A stretch of DNA of 64,000 bases, from positions 1 to 64,000 of the forward strand of contig CAYQFL010000001.1 of assembly GCA_964416905.1 (NCBI GenBank), read 5' to 3'. Origin of the DNA: JASKKU01 sp964416905 (GTDB lineage Archaea; Nanobdellota; Nanobdellia; Woesearchaeales; JASKKU01). A model generated the notes under the pieces. The model was not told the origin of the DNA and did not search any database. It was given only the letters and a program-made list of their open reading frames with translations. This document shows, one piece after another, positions 52,436 through 61,706 of this stretch (the stretch's first letter is position 1; each line of letters begins with the position of its first letter). The position numbers and the translations under genes were made by a program.

Positions 52436-52614
52436 TATGAAAACCATATCTTAATGCGTTCTTTAAAAAGTTTTTTTATTATTTTTAAAATTTCTCCAAT
52501 ATCTTAAAGCAATCACTCACCTTAAAGAATTAAAAAGAATTAAAAATAAAAAGGCTAATATTAAGAATAAAGTTTAAAACATCAACGCAAAGTAAATTTT
52601 TTTGGACAGATAAA

Positions 52615-54639
52615 ATGGCAAATTCAGAATCTGAATTAAAAAAATCTCTTAATTTACCTATTTTAATTATTCTCGCTATAACCTCAGTTGTTGGTTCAGG
52701 CATATTCTTTGTTCCAGCAATTAGCGTTCAAATGAGCGGTGGAAGCGCTATTCTTGCTTGGACAATCCTTGCCATATTAAGTTTAATCATCATCTTATAC
52801 TTTGCAGAATTAGCTAGCATGTTCCCTTCTTTAGGTGGAGTTTACGAATTTGCTAAACAAGCATACAACAAATTCGCTGGCTTTTTAGTCGGTTGGACCG
52901 AATGGATCATTGGAAATTTGACAACGGCAATGCTTGTAGTTTCAGCGTTACAATTCATAATTCAACAGCAAACTGTTGTGATTTTAGGTTTGTCTTTAAG
53001 TAGTCAGCTTTTCAAAATCATCTTGGGGATAACAATTATTGCAATCTTTAATTATGTAGCGTTTAGAGGTATTGAATTCAGTTCTAAATTTGTCATGACT
53101 TTCGGCATAATTCAGATGATTCTGATTTTAGTGGTAATCTTCTTGGCATTCTTCTCAGGAAACTTTTCATTAAATAATTTCGAACCTTTCTTTTTATCTC
53201 AAGATACTCCACTAAATTTTACCAACTTGTTCATAACCTTAATCTTTATCTCTGATATTTTCTTGGGTATGGAAGGAATTTTCTCACTGTCTGAAGAAAC
53301 AAAGAATCCTTCAAAAGTTGTACCAAAAGCAGTCATTATAGCTCAAATAATTCTTTCTCTTATATCCATAACCTCCTTAATTGCGATCATTGGGTTCTTT
53401 GGGGTTGAAAACTTAGTAAACAACACTCTTGAATCTTCAACGAATCCAGGATGGGTTTACTTAAATATTGGTTATAGATTCTTCGGCGAAAACGGCGCTA
53501 CTTTGTTTTCAGTTTTGATTTTCCTTAGCATTATTGGTTCTGCTGCAGATTGGATAATAAGTGCACCAAGGTTGTTAATGGCAATGGCTAGAGATAAATT
53601 GTTCATTCCCCAATTAAACAAAGTCCACAAAAAACATAAAACACCGTACAGAGCAATAATCTTTCAAACCATTATCATGAGCTTATTCACAGTCATTGGC
53701 TTAACAAAATCCGGTTATCAAACTCTAGTTCAGATTCTCATGCCATTAAGTTTTATGATAGTCATCTCAATGCTTTTTGCGGTAACCTATTTAAGATTTA
53801 GAAAACCACACATAGAAAGACCTTTCAAAGCTCCGCTTGCTAAAGCTGGTCCAATCATCACAGCATTTATTCTTCTAATAATCCTAAGTGTCTGGATAAG
53901 ATTTCAACCAAATGCAACAACATTATTCGGAGTAGCTGCTTCTTTCGTGTTAATAGGATTCCCATTCTATTTATTAATGCAGTTTTATACTAATGAAAAC
54001 ATTAAGACGGCTTTTAATGAACATCTAACCAGAGCATACATACTCTTAGAATCAATAAATTTGCCAAAAAGACTGCGCAAAGAGATTTTAACATTAATGG
54101 GGGATTTAAGGAACAAAACAGTAGTCGAATATGGTTGCGGCGTGGGCACGCTTACAAAAGAATTAGTCAAAGAAAGTAAAAATTCAACCAAGATTATAGC
54201 TGTTGATCAATCCATAAAGAACCTGAATATTGTTAAAAAGAGGATTAACAAAATCACAAACAAGAAGGGAATAGTAGTTAAACAGTTTCAAACACTGCTG
54301 GATCCTAAGCTTGAATTAAAATTTGATTCAAAAGCAGATATCTTAATTTTTAATGCCGTCCTCGATTCTATTCCTGACTTAGATAGCTTTCTTGTAAAAG
54401 TACGACAAAAACTCGCAAGTTCTGGACAGATTTATTTCATAGAGTTTTGCGACCTTTTCGGATTTTTACCAAATCCCCCTTATTTAGTTGACGAAAAAGA
54501 ACTTGAAAACAAGTTTAAGAAACACGGTTTTGCTGTTAGGTTAATGAAAAGGCCTGGTCTTTTATGGAACTATCTCATAATCTATGGGTTTAAAGTAGAC
54601 ATCGAAAACACAGACAATACAACTATCAGCGTAATCTAA
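52615..54639 (+). CDS. APC-family amino-acid permease fused to a SAM-dependent methyltransferase
   Basis: 674 aa, single frame. Residues ~15-460 are an APC transporter: LPILIILAITSVVGSGIFFVPA near helix 1, YFAELASMFPSLGGVYEFAKQAYNKFAGFLVGWTEWI-type helices 2-3, about twelve spans. From ~480 a soluble domain begins; VVEYGCGVGTLTKEL at 503-517 is a glycine-rich SAM motif, then IIAVDQS, ADILIFNAVLDSIPDLDSFL and GQIYFIEFCDLFGF, the class I methyltransferase pattern. The permease half is likely an amino acid/cation transporter. The cytosolic methyltransferase might modify the imported substrate or membrane lipid; both are inference. Confidence 0.85.
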   Translation: MANSESELKKSLNLPILIILAITSVVGSGIFFVPAISVQMSGGSAILAWTILAILSLIIILYFAELASMFPSLGGVYEFAKQAYNKFAGFLVGWTEWIIGNLTTAMLVVSALQFIIQQQTVVILGLSLSSQLFKIILGITIIAIFNYVAFRGIEFSSKFVMTFGIIQMILILVVIFLAFFSGNFSLNNFEPFFLSQDTPLNFTNLFITLIFISDIFLGMEGIFSLSEETKNPSKVVPKAVIIAQIILSLISITSLIAIIGFFGVENLVNNTLESSTNPGWVYLNIGYRFFGENGATLFSVLIFLSIIGSAADWIISAPRLLMAMARDKLFIPQLNKVHKKHKTPYRAIIFQTIIMSLFTVIGLTKSGYQTLVQILMPLSFMIVISMLFAVTYLRFRKPHIERPFKAPLAKAGPIITAFILLIILSVWIRFQPNATTLFGVAASFVLIGFPFYLLMQFYTNENIKTAFNEHLTRAYILLESINLPKRLRKEILTLMGDLRNKTVVEYGCGVGTLTKELVKESKNSTKIIAVDQSIKNLNIVKKRINKITNKKGIVVKQFQTLLDPKLELKFDSKADILIFNAVLDSIPDLDSFLVKVRQKLASSGQIYFIEFCDLFGFLPNPPYLVDEKELENKFKKHGFAVRLMKRPGLLWNYLIIYGFKVDIENTDNTTISVI

Positions 54640-54692
54640 AATTCTTTTGTATTGAAAAAAGCTAAGAAGAATAAAAAACTGAATAAAAAAGT

Positions 54693-55295
54693 TTATCGAG
54701 AAGCATCAGCTTGCTTTTCTAACTCTACTTTCTTAGAGATTGCGAAAGAACTTTGATCTAATCTATATGCTGCTAAGAGCTCTTCAGCCAAACATTCTGC
54801 AAGGGTCTTCTTGGACTTAAAGCTCCTATTGTAAGTTCCAATGACAAAGTTCCTTAAAGCCAGATCAACCCTTCTCTGAGGAGCGCATTCAACAGCTTTA
54901 GGATACCTTGCTCCACCGTATTCAATTGAAACAATCTCTTCTCTTGGAGCAGCGTTTTCAACTGCCTTAACAAGAACCTTTATAGGGTTCTCATTAGTTT
55001 TTTGCTCAAGGATCTCTAAAGCTTTATACACTGCATAATAAGCATTAGAGGTTTTACCTACAGCATGACCTGAGGTTAACTTATGTTTCTTACCTCTGTG
55101 TCCTGGAACAAAAAGCTTGTTGATTAATCTCTCAACGATGGATATTCTCGACTTATAGAATCTCCATCCCGCATATCTAGCTCCGGTCTTTGGAACAAAT
55201 CTTGGAGTAAGAGTAATATAACCTTTTAATCCAGGATCCTCAACCTCAATACCTTCAATACCCCATCTATTAAAAAACTTCACATCTGATGACAT
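54693..55295 (-). CDS. rps7: Small-subunit ribosomal protein uS7
   Basis: 200 aa with the archaeal/eukaryotic S5/S7 features: NRWGIEGIEVEDPGLKGYITLTP, KLFVPGHRGKKHKLTSGHAVGKT, YYAVYKALEILEQKT, and ENAAPREEIVSIEYGGARYPKAVECAPQRRVDLALRNF. A primary 16S rRNA binder of the 30S head. It is transcribed alone here, divergent from hisS, rather than within a str operon. Confidence 0.96.
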   Translation of the reverse strand: MSSDVKFFNRWGIEGIEVEDPGLKGYITLTPRFVPKTGARYAGWRFYKSRISIVERLINKLFVPGHRGKKHKLTSGHAVGKTSNAYYAVYKALEILEQKTNENPIKVLVKAVENAAPREEIVSIEYGGARYPKAVECAPQRRVDLALRNFVIGTYNRSFKSKKTLAECLAEELLAAYRLDQSSFAISKKVELEKQADASR

Positions 55296-55400
55296 TTTCT
55301 GATTTGAACGGGTAAAAGCCAGATTTTTAAATTTTTTCTTTTTATTTCACCCAAAACTAACCCAAAATTTAATAAACTAAAAAAGGGTTCTGAGGAAAGT

Positions 55401-56702
55401 ATGAAAGAATTAAATGGTCCAAAAGGTACCCGGGATTTCCTACCTGGAGAGATGGAAGTAAGAAAAAAAGTAATCAGAATAATTGAAGAAACCTTCGAAA
55501 AAGCGAACTTCAAGAAATGGGAAGGGCCTGCAATAGAACATTTAGAGATATTAACCAAGAAAAGCGGTCCTGAAATTGAGAAAGAGATCTACAGCTTTGA
55601 AGATAAAGGCGGAAGAAAACTTGGTTTAAGGTTTGAATTAACCTGTCAATTAGCTAGGATAATTGCTGCGCATCCTGAGTTAAAAAAGCCTGTAAAAGCC
55701 TATTCTTTTGGCAAAGTCTGGAGATATGAGAATCCTCAACAGGGCAGATACAGAGAATTCATGCAAATGGATATTGATATCTTTGGTTCTGAAAGCATGA
55801 TGTGCGAAGTTGAGTTACTATCAATAGCAAGCTCAGCGTTAACAAAATTGGGATTAAAAGATTTCACAATTTTCCTTAACAACCGTAAAATTCTCCAAGG
55901 CAGTTTGGAAGAGATAGGCATCCAAAAGGAAGATATTCCAGCAGTTATACGAATTTTGGATAAGCTTAACAAGATTGGTGAAACTGGAGTCAAAAAAGAG
56001 TTTGCTGAAAACGGTTTTTCTGAGGACATCTTTGAAAAAATAAAAAGCATTCTTCCCATAGATGAACAGGACAATTTAAAAAAATTAGAATTGCTTGAAA
56101 AAACCGCAAAGAACAATCTTGTACTTGAAGGAGTTAATGAATTAAAAGAGATTCTTGACTTATCCAAAGAATTAGAGTTTTATAACAAAATAATTGTTGA
56201 TTTAACTTTAGCGAGGGGGCTTGATTATTATACAGGTCCAATCTTCGAGATAAAATTAAACAACTTTAAAGAAATGGGTTCAATTAACGGGGGCGGCCGT
56301 TACGATTCTCTTATTGAACTATTTTCAGGCCAAAGAACTCCTGCTGTAGGAATATCTTTTGGCATTGAAAGAATCATTGATATCATTAACAACTCTGAAG
56401 AATTAAAAAAGAATATTGTTGGTAAAGAACAAAAAGTTCTAGTATGCTACTTTAACGAATCTCAGATAAAAGATTGTCTAAAAGTTGTTAATGTTCTTAG
56501 AAAAAGAGGCATTACAACGGATATTGATTTAATGAAACGAAGTTTAAAGAAACAATTGAAGCTTGCTAACGACCAGGGATTCTCAAAAGTAGTCTTCTTA
56601 GAAGAAAACGGGAAAGTTAGTATTAAGGATTTATCTTCAGGCGAGCAGGTTAGCTTAGACCTTGATGAAGCTATAAAATCCTTAAAAGAACAAGAAGATT
56701 AA
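55401..56702 (+). CDS. hisS: Histidyl-tRNA synthetase
   Basis: 433 aa class II synthetase. N-terminal GPKGTRDFLPGEMEVR, motif 1 region, motif 2 FGKVWRYENPQQGRYREFMQMDIDIFG, His-A motif RGLDYYTGPIFEI and motif 3 GISFGIERI. A C-terminal anticodon-binding domain (KVLVCYFNE...RGITTDIDLM) is complete. GAGG precedes the ATG. tRNA-His is also in this window at 61.07 kb, unlinked in transcription. Confidence 0.95.
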   Translation: MKELNGPKGTRDFLPGEMEVRKKVIRIIEETFEKANFKKWEGPAIEHLEILTKKSGPEIEKEIYSFEDKGGRKLGLRFELTCQLARIIAAHPELKKPVKAYSFGKVWRYENPQQGRYREFMQMDIDIFGSESMMCEVELLSIASSALTKLGLKDFTIFLNNRKILQGSLEEIGIQKEDIPAVIRILDKLNKIGETGVKKEFAENGFSEDIFEKIKSILPIDEQDNLKKLELLEKTAKNNLVLEGVNELKEILDLSKELEFYNKIIVDLTLARGLDYYTGPIFEIKLNNFKEMGSINGGGRYDSLIELFSGQRTPAVGISFGIERIIDIINNSEELKKNIVGKEQKVLVCYFNESQIKDCLKVVNVLRKRGITTDIDLMKRSLKKQLKLANDQGFSKVVFLEENGKVSIKDLSSGEQVSLDLDEAIKSLKEQED

Positions 56703-56706
56703 ACAT

Positions 56707-57819
56707 CTACAAATCTTTATTTCTTTGTTTTTTGTATTCCTCTATAATCTTAAAGACATTAGCATTCTCTTTAGTTTTCTTTTGAACTGCATCCTCTAAA
56801 TCTTTAAGAGATAGTATTGCAAAAGTTTCAGTCTCATAATAGATTTTATCAATATAAATCAATGAATTTAATTTCCTGTTTTTTGTAAGGATGTAAACAC
56901 CTTTCTCGTTTAAGGTTTGAATCAGTTTATCATTGCCCAAAAAATGGTTAATCAAAACGTACTTTCCTTTAATTTGGTTTTCATCTTTTAACGAATCCAG
57001 CTTGGGAACAACTATGAAAACTCCTGAAGACAACAAATCAATTAGCTTTGAAAATTCTTTTTCCAAAGATTCTTTTTGCTCAGATAAAAACCTTATTGCT
57101 TGTTCTTTATCGTTTATAATTTTCAACAGATCAGAATGCTTCTTCTCAACAATCTCATAAACTTTGTTTTTCTGATTTGCAAGCAAGGATTTTATTTCAG
57201 AATTCCTTTTTCTAAGTTTAGATTTAAGCTCAAACGTTTCAAATTTTAACAATCTTATCTGACTTTTAAGCTCAGTTATGCGATGACTTAATCTTTGAAT
57301 CTCATCCTTGGTTCTTATTCTGATAGGTTTGTTTTCAAACTTTTTAACAGCTGTTTTCTTAGTTAAAGAATCTAAAACAGAAGCCAAGTTTTGTTCTTTG
57401 TTGATAACAGAAAACAAAACTTTATCAAAATGTTCTTTTGGCGAATTCCTGATTACTTTATCAATTGTAGACTTTAATGCTTTGTAAGCAAAGAACGCAG
57501 CTGTTAAAGCATCCCTTTCATGAGAATTTTTACAGATATTATCATAAAGCTTATTAACCTCATTCTTCTCAGTTAACAACAAATCATAACCTGGCGTAAT
57601 AACCTTTAAACCAAGTCTAGAACTCAAGTTCTGGACATAAGTTGGAACTTTTAACTTATCAGTTGCCAACACAAGAGGTCTGCCAAACTCAAATATTTTG
57701 TCAATAACCTTCTTCAAATCATGTTCTCTAAAACTATCTAAGTAAACAATTTCAGAATTCAAATCTAATATGGCTAAACCCAAAGTTGTTCCCGGGTCTA
57801 AACCAACAATGGTTAACAT
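56707..57819 (-). CDS. DUF460-family RNase H-like protein
   Basis: 370 aa. The N-terminal ~150 residues are an RNase H/RuvC-like domain: VGLDPGTTLGLAILDLN (first Asp), LVLATDKLKVP and the closing NSHERDALTAAFFAYKAL. A coiled coil of about 90 residues (HRITELKSQIRLLKFETFELKSKL) links to a C-terminal beta-rich domain. Shorter than the ~600 aa I recall for typical archaeal DUF460 proteins. Predicted nuclease-fold; substrate unproven. Convergent with hisS. Confidence 0.75.
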   Translation of the reverse strand: MLTIVGLDPGTTLGLAILDLNSEIVYLDSFREHDLKKVIDKIFEFGRPLVLATDKLKVPTYVQNLSSRLGLKVITPGYDLLLTEKNEVNKLYDNICKNSHERDALTAAFFAYKALKSTIDKVIRNSPKEHFDKVLFSVINKEQNLASVLDSLTKKTAVKKFENKPIRIRTKDEIQRLSHRITELKSQIRLLKFETFELKSKLRKRNSEIKSLLANQKNKVYEIVEKKHSDLLKIINDKEQAIRFLSEQKESLEKEFSKLIDLLSSGVFIVVPKLDSLKDENQIKGKYVLINHFLGNDKLIQTLNEKGVYILTKNRKLNSLIYIDKIYYETETFAILSLKDLEDAVQKKTKENANVFKIIEEYKKQRNKDL

Positions 57820-57831
57820 TGTAAAAAAGAA

Positions 57832-59442
57832 TTAATTTCTTTTGGCAGATTCGTTCTGCTCATCATCTTTGTTTAATCTCTTGCCTGCTGAAATAACATC
57901 ATCAACTCTCAAAATCATGTTTGCGACTTCTGAAGCTGAATTGAATGCTTGAACCTTAATCTTTAAAGGTTCTAAGATTCCTGCTTCAAAACAATCAATA
58001 GCTTTTCCCGAATTAACATCAAACCCATACCAAATCTTCCCTTTTTTGTGAACAGCTCTAAGCTCAGCAAGCTTATCAATAGAATCAAAACCCGAGTTTT
58101 CTGCAAGAGTTTTTGGAACGATTTCCACAGCATTTGCAAAAGATTCTATGACTATCTGCTCCTTCCCTTTGAATTTAGAAGCAAACTCTTTTAGTCTTAA
58201 AGCTAATTCAATCTCGCAAGCACCAGCTCCGGCTACAACCTTACCACTTTTTATGACTGAAATGCAATCACCAACAGCGTCCTCTAAAGCTCGTTTAACC
58301 TCTTCAACAACCTGTTCTGTTGCTCCTCGCACTAAAATTGTGACAGCTTTAGGATTCTTGCATCCCTCAACAAAGATCATATTTTCGTCTCCAACTTTTT
58401 GTTCATAAACAACATCAGCGAACCCTAAGCTATCGCTATCAAGCTGCATAAGATTGTTTATAATAGGAGCATTAGTTGCCTTAGCTAAAAGTTCTAAATC
58501 GGTACGTTTTACTCTCCTAACTGCAAGAATACCTTTCTTTGCTAACAAGAACTGAGCAATCTCATCTATACCTTTTTGGCAAAAGACTACATTTGCACCA
58601 CTATCTACGATTTTCTGGACCATATCACTTAAGATTTGTTCTTCCATACTTAAGAACTCTTGAATCTTTTCAGGTTCACTTATTTGAATCTTGGCATCGA
58701 TATCCAAATCCCTAATTTCAAGAGGAGTATCTAAAAGCGCGATTTTTGCATTCTCGATTCTTTCAGGCATATCTGGATGAACTCTCTCCTTATCAATAAC
58801 AATGCCAAAAACAGTTTTAGTATCAAGTATTGAATCGCCTTCTTTAGCAATTAATTTAACATTTTCTCGTTTTAACTCAGATGAATTAGATAAAAGTCTG
58901 ACTGCTTTTACAACTTCCTTAGCTAAATATTCTTTAGCTAACTCAGCGCTCTTTCCAGTCATTGCTGTAACTGCGATTTTTGTAAGAAGTTTATCATCAC
59001 TAACATCAACACCTTTAGATATTTCGTTTAAATAAATTAAAGCCTGTTCCGTAGCTAACCTGTAACCATGTATTATTGCACTTGGATGAACATTCTGATC
59101 AATCAAGTCTAAAGCCTGTTTCAACAATTCTCCTGCAAAAATTACTGCTGTAGTGGTACCATCACCGATTTCTTCTTCTTGAGTTTTAGCAATATCAGCG
59201 ATTATCTTCGCGGCAGGATGTTCAATCTCCATTTCTTTAAGGATAGTAACTCCGTCGTTGGTGACAGTAATATTGCCTATAGAATCAACTAGCATCTTAT
59301 CCATACCTTTAGGGCCAAGTGTTGTTCTTATAGTCTCAGCAACCTCGATTGCTGCAGCAATGTTATTACGTAAAGCATTTCTTCCACTCATCCTCTGATA
59401 ACCTTCAGGCAAGATAAAAATAGGTTGAAAAGGGTTTTCCAT
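57832..59442 (-). CDS. ths: Thermosome (group II chaperonin) subunit
   Basis: 536 aa. RTTLGPKGMDKMLVDSIGNITVTNDGVTILKEM, EEIGDGTTTAVIFAGELL and the C-terminal VVAGAGACEIELALRLK segment are group II chaperonin ATPase motifs. No Gly/Met tail; the C-terminus is short and acidic. It folds proteins in a built-in-lid double ring. ATG at 59442 follows GGTGATTG. Only one subunit gene in the window, so the complex may be homomeric unless others exist elsewhere. Confidence 0.95.
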   Translation of the reverse strand: MENPFQPIFILPEGYQRMSGRNALRNNIAAAIEVAETIRTTLGPKGMDKMLVDSIGNITVTNDGVTILKEMEIEHPAAKIIADIAKTQEEEIGDGTTTAVIFAGELLKQALDLIDQNVHPSAIIHGYRLATEQALIYLNEISKGVDVSDDKLLTKIAVTAMTGKSAELAKEYLAKEVVKAVRLLSNSSELKRENVKLIAKEGDSILDTKTVFGIVIDKERVHPDMPERIENAKIALLDTPLEIRDLDIDAKIQISEPEKIQEFLSMEEQILSDMVQKIVDSGANVVFCQKGIDEIAQFLLAKKGILAVRRVKRTDLELLAKATNAPIINNLMQLDSDSLGFADVVYEQKVGDENMIFVEGCKNPKAVTILVRGATEQVVEEVKRALEDAVGDCISVIKSGKVVAGAGACEIELALRLKEFASKFKGKEQIVIESFANAVEIVPKTLAENSGFDSIDKLAELRAVHKKGKIWYGFDVNSGKAIDCFEAGILEPLKIKVQAFNSASEVANMILRVDDVISAGKRLNKDDEQNESAKRN

Positions 59443-59506
59443 AAACAATCACCTAAAATGTGAAAGATTGCTTAATTTAAGTTATTTGTGTTTTAGAAAA
59501 AAGTAG

Positions 59507-59631
59507 TGCCGGCGCGGGGCTTTGAACCCCGGACCTCTAGATGTCCCAGTTAGAGCTTTTATCATCGCAAAAAGCTCAGCACTCATAAAACTTATGAGTC
59601 TAGCGCTCTGACCAGGCTGAGCTACGCCGGC
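59507..59631 (-). tRNA. Elongator tRNA-Met (CAT) with a 50-nt intron at 37/38
   Basis: Minus strand. Exons 59631-59593 and 59542-59507 make a 75-nt tRNA: acceptor GCCGGCG/CGCCGGC, anticodon stem CTAGA/TCTAG, loop CTCATAA. The intron (59592-59543) sits after base 37. A canonical bulge-helix-bulge is drawn from sequence: CUCA pairs UGGG as the 4-bp core, with three-base bulges UAA and ACA, and a GUU/AAC inner helix. The intron has a strong hairpin GAGCUUUU/AAAAGCUC. Not initiator or Ile2 by overall sequence, though Ile2 cannot be fully excluded. Confidence 0.92.
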
Positions 59632-59656
59632 ATCACAAAAAATGCGCACAAAGAAA

Positions 59657-59670
59657 GTATTTAAAAGTTT
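59657..59670 (-). promoter_or_regulatory. TATA box for tRNA-Met
   Basis: Minus-strand AAACTTTTAAATAC lies about 26-39 nt before the tRNA 5' end at 59631. Confidence 0.5.
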
Positions 59671-59740
59671 TTGTTTTGAGAAACGGTGACAGACTTATAA
59701 AAAGTAGCTAATAACTAAAAGTAACAAAAATGCGTAAACG

Positions 59741-60958
59741 TTAAAATGAACTCTTTCGTTTCTGTAATGAATTCAAATACTCATCTAAAGGAGGCAGATT
59801 TTCAGATACTTCGTTCCTTAAAAGTTTTGATGCCCAGCTCCTTTCAGAATATTCGCACAAATCTTTAATATTTCTACCTGAAAAACCCTCAGATTGTTCT
59901 GCTAGTAAAATTCTATCATCATAGCTTAAATGCTTTGCATAATTTTCAAATATTGCTGCTCTCTCCTCCAAATTTGGCAATCTGAAATAGATACTTACAT
60001 CAAATCTACTTAATAATGCAGGATCTAAATCCTGTTTCCTGTTAGTAGAACCAATTAAAATAGTGTTCTCTGCAGAAGATTCCAACCCATCAATCTTTCT
60101 GAGCAAGACTGACAAAACTCGTCTCGTTGCTTCATGAATATTGCCGTCTCTAGAAGTTGCAAGGGAATCAATTTCATCTAAGAACATTATAGAATTTTCA
60201 AGTTCGCTACAAGCATCAAATATCGCAGCAAGATTCCTCTCGCTTTCACCATACCATTTTGTCATTATACTTTCTATAGGAACATAAATTAAAGGAACAC
60301 CTGTTTCAGAAGCAATAATTCGTGCAGTAGTTGTTTTGCCCGTGCCAGGTGGACCTTCAAAAAGCACAGCTTTAGGACGAATGCTCTCTAACTTTTTCCT
60401 AGTGCCTTTAATAATTTCATCATAGATCTCCGGGTGCTTTAATGGTAAGAGAACAGTATCCCTTATTTCATCTTTAATATCTTCATAGCCCGCAAGATAG
60501 TCCCAACTAATTTTTTCACTAGAATCATATATTTTAACTCCATACTCTAATAATCTTTCTAAAGAATTATTCTGCGTTAGGAAATTACCTTTCACATAGG
60601 CTTCTATAATTGCATTTAGCTCATCACTTGAAAATTTCGGTTCTTTATGGAATCCACTTTTATGAAATGAAATAAGATGTCTATGAGGGAAATCTAGGAA
60701 ACTTATATTACCTGTTTTGTAAGACAAGTAACTCCCGTCGTTTGAATATATTATCTTCATATCGCCAATGTTCTCAACAAAAGAGTTAATAAGCTCATAT
60801 TTATCAGCACGACCGCTTATATCAAAAGTTACGGTTATACCCATTGTATCTTTCTTAACTTTGATTTCTGACTGCGTGTTTACATTATATTTTTCACTAA
60901 GTTCTTCGATCTTTTTTTCCAGGAATTCTCTTGCTTCAGAATAACTAAACTCAGCCAT
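59741..60958 (-). CDS. AAA+ ATPase with an unusual N-terminal domain
   Basis: 405 aa. The AAA module spans residues ~150-370: FEGPPGTGKTTTARIIA (Walker A, ~200-207), IMFLDEIDSLATSRDG (Walker B), GSTNRKQDLDPALLSRFD (sensor and arginine finger) and a closing helical lid. It is of the Cdc48/FtsH/proteasome-ATPase type. The ~145-residue N-domain (KVKKDTMGITVTFDISGRADKYEL...GNISFLDFPHRHLISFHK) is alpha/beta and not one I can name. Likely a hexameric protein unfolding or remodelling factor with substrate choice by this domain. Confidence 0.8.
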   Translation of the reverse strand: MAEFSYSEAREFLEKKIEELSEKYNVNTQSEIKVKKDTMGITVTFDISGRADKYELINSFVENIGDMKIIYSNDGSYLSYKTGNISFLDFPHRHLISFHKSGFHKEPKFSSDELNAIIEAYVKGNFLTQNNSLERLLEYGVKIYDSSEKISWDYLAGYEDIKDEIRDTVLLPLKHPEIYDEIIKGTRKKLESIRPKAVLFEGPPGTGKTTTARIIASETGVPLIYVPIESIMTKWYGESERNLAAIFDACSELENSIMFLDEIDSLATSRDGNIHEATRRVLSVLLRKIDGLESSAENTILIGSTNRKQDLDPALLSRFDVSIYFRLPNLEERAAIFENYAKHLSYDDRILLAEQSEGFSGRNIKDLCEYSERSWASKLLRNEVSENLPPLDEYLNSLQKRKSSF

Positions 60959-61031
60959 TCTAATTTAGAGAAAAAAATTATGATTTATAAAAGTTACTAC
61001 GTTGTAAGAGTTACATGCTTTGAAAGAAAAA

Positions 61032-61038
61032 TTTATAA
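61032..61038 (+). promoter_or_regulatory. TATA box for tRNA-His
   Basis: TTTATAA lies 28-34 nt before the tRNA-His 5' end. Confidence 0.5.
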
Positions 61039-61065
61039 CTTAAACATTTTTCTTCAAAAATAGAT

Positions 61066-61139
61066 GGTGGCGGTGGTGTAACCTGGCAGCACGAGAGGTT
61101 GTGGCCCTCTTAGACCGGGTTCAAATCCCGGCTGCCACC
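61066..61139 (+). tRNA. tRNA-His (anticodon GTG), G-1 encoded
   Basis: Acceptor GTGGCGG/CTGCCAC plus the extra G-1 at 61066 pairing discriminator C at 61139, the histidine identity pair. Anticodon stem AGAGG/CCTCT with loop TTGTGGC gives GTG; T-arm CCGGG-TTCAAAT-CCCGG. CCA is not encoded. Confidence 0.95.
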
Positions 61140-61230
61140 CTTCATATTTCTAAAGGTTATAGCTGTTTAAAAGAAGATAGAATGTTCTTTTTCTTAAAAG
61201 AAAAATTAAAAAGAAATAAAGAACTATGAA

Positions 61231-61304
61231 TGAGCCCTGGGGGCTTCGAACCCCCGACCTTCCGGTTAAGAGCCGGATGCTCTACCAAGCTAAGCTAAGG
61301 GCCC
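61231..61304 (-). tRNA. tRNA-Lys (anticodon CTT)
   Basis: Minus strand. Acceptor GGGCCCT/AGGGCTC (one G-U), D-arm GCTTAGCTTGGTAGAGC, anticodon stem TCCGG/CCGGA with loop CTCTTAA giving CTT, T-arm GGGGG-TTCGAAG-CCCCC. Discriminator A at 61231, no CCA encoded. 74 nt. Confidence 0.95.
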
Positions 61305-61331
61305 CTTATCCTAGAAGCAAAAAGAACTGCT

Positions 61332-61341
61332 TTTTAAAGTT
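61332..61341 (-). promoter_or_regulatory. TATA box for tRNA-Lys
   Basis: Minus-strand CTTTAAAAAG lies about 28-37 nt before the tRNA-Lys 5' end. Confidence 0.45.
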
Positions 61342-61396
61342 TTTTATTTTTAATAGTAATAGAAAATTTGATATAAAAACACAACAAAAAGAAAAA

Positions 61397-61606
61397 TTAT
61401 ATTATCTCGCCTATCTCAACATCTTCGTTCTCATCCAATAAAAGGTCGTCAACCTGATCAACAACATCGTTAGTCACACTATCTTGAGTTTCTTGGTTTA
61501 CTTCGTTTGACTCAGGTTGCTGCGTATTATTGGAACAGGACGTCAAAAACAAAGCACTAATTACCACTGCAAGTAAAGCTATGGTTAACAAACTTTTACG
61601 ATTCAT
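61397..61606 (-). CDS. Small acidic lipoprotein
   Basis: 69 aa from the ATG at 61606, which follows AGGTGATTTTC; the GTG nine bases upstream is the ribosome site itself. A signal peptide (LLTIALLAVVISALFLTSC) ends in a lipobox-like LTSC, so lipidation at that Cys is likely. The mature part is Gln/Asn/Asp/Glu-rich (LLLDENEDVEIGEII at the end) and probably disordered. Function unknown. Confidence 0.65.
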   Translation of the reverse strand: MNRKSLLTIALLAVVISALFLTSCSNNTQQPESNEVNQETQDSVTNDVVDQVDDLLLDENEDVEIGEII

Positions 61607-61706
61607 GAAAATCACCTCTTGATTTTTTGCATAAATGCAAATTCATAAACAGATATCAAATTAAAAAAAGAATATATAAAACTTTTCTTATCACTTGCTA
61701 GCCACA

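Noticed and set aside
61226..61441. 71-codon plus-strand frame
   Set aside because: Antisense translation of tRNA-Lys running into intergenic DNA; no ribosome site.
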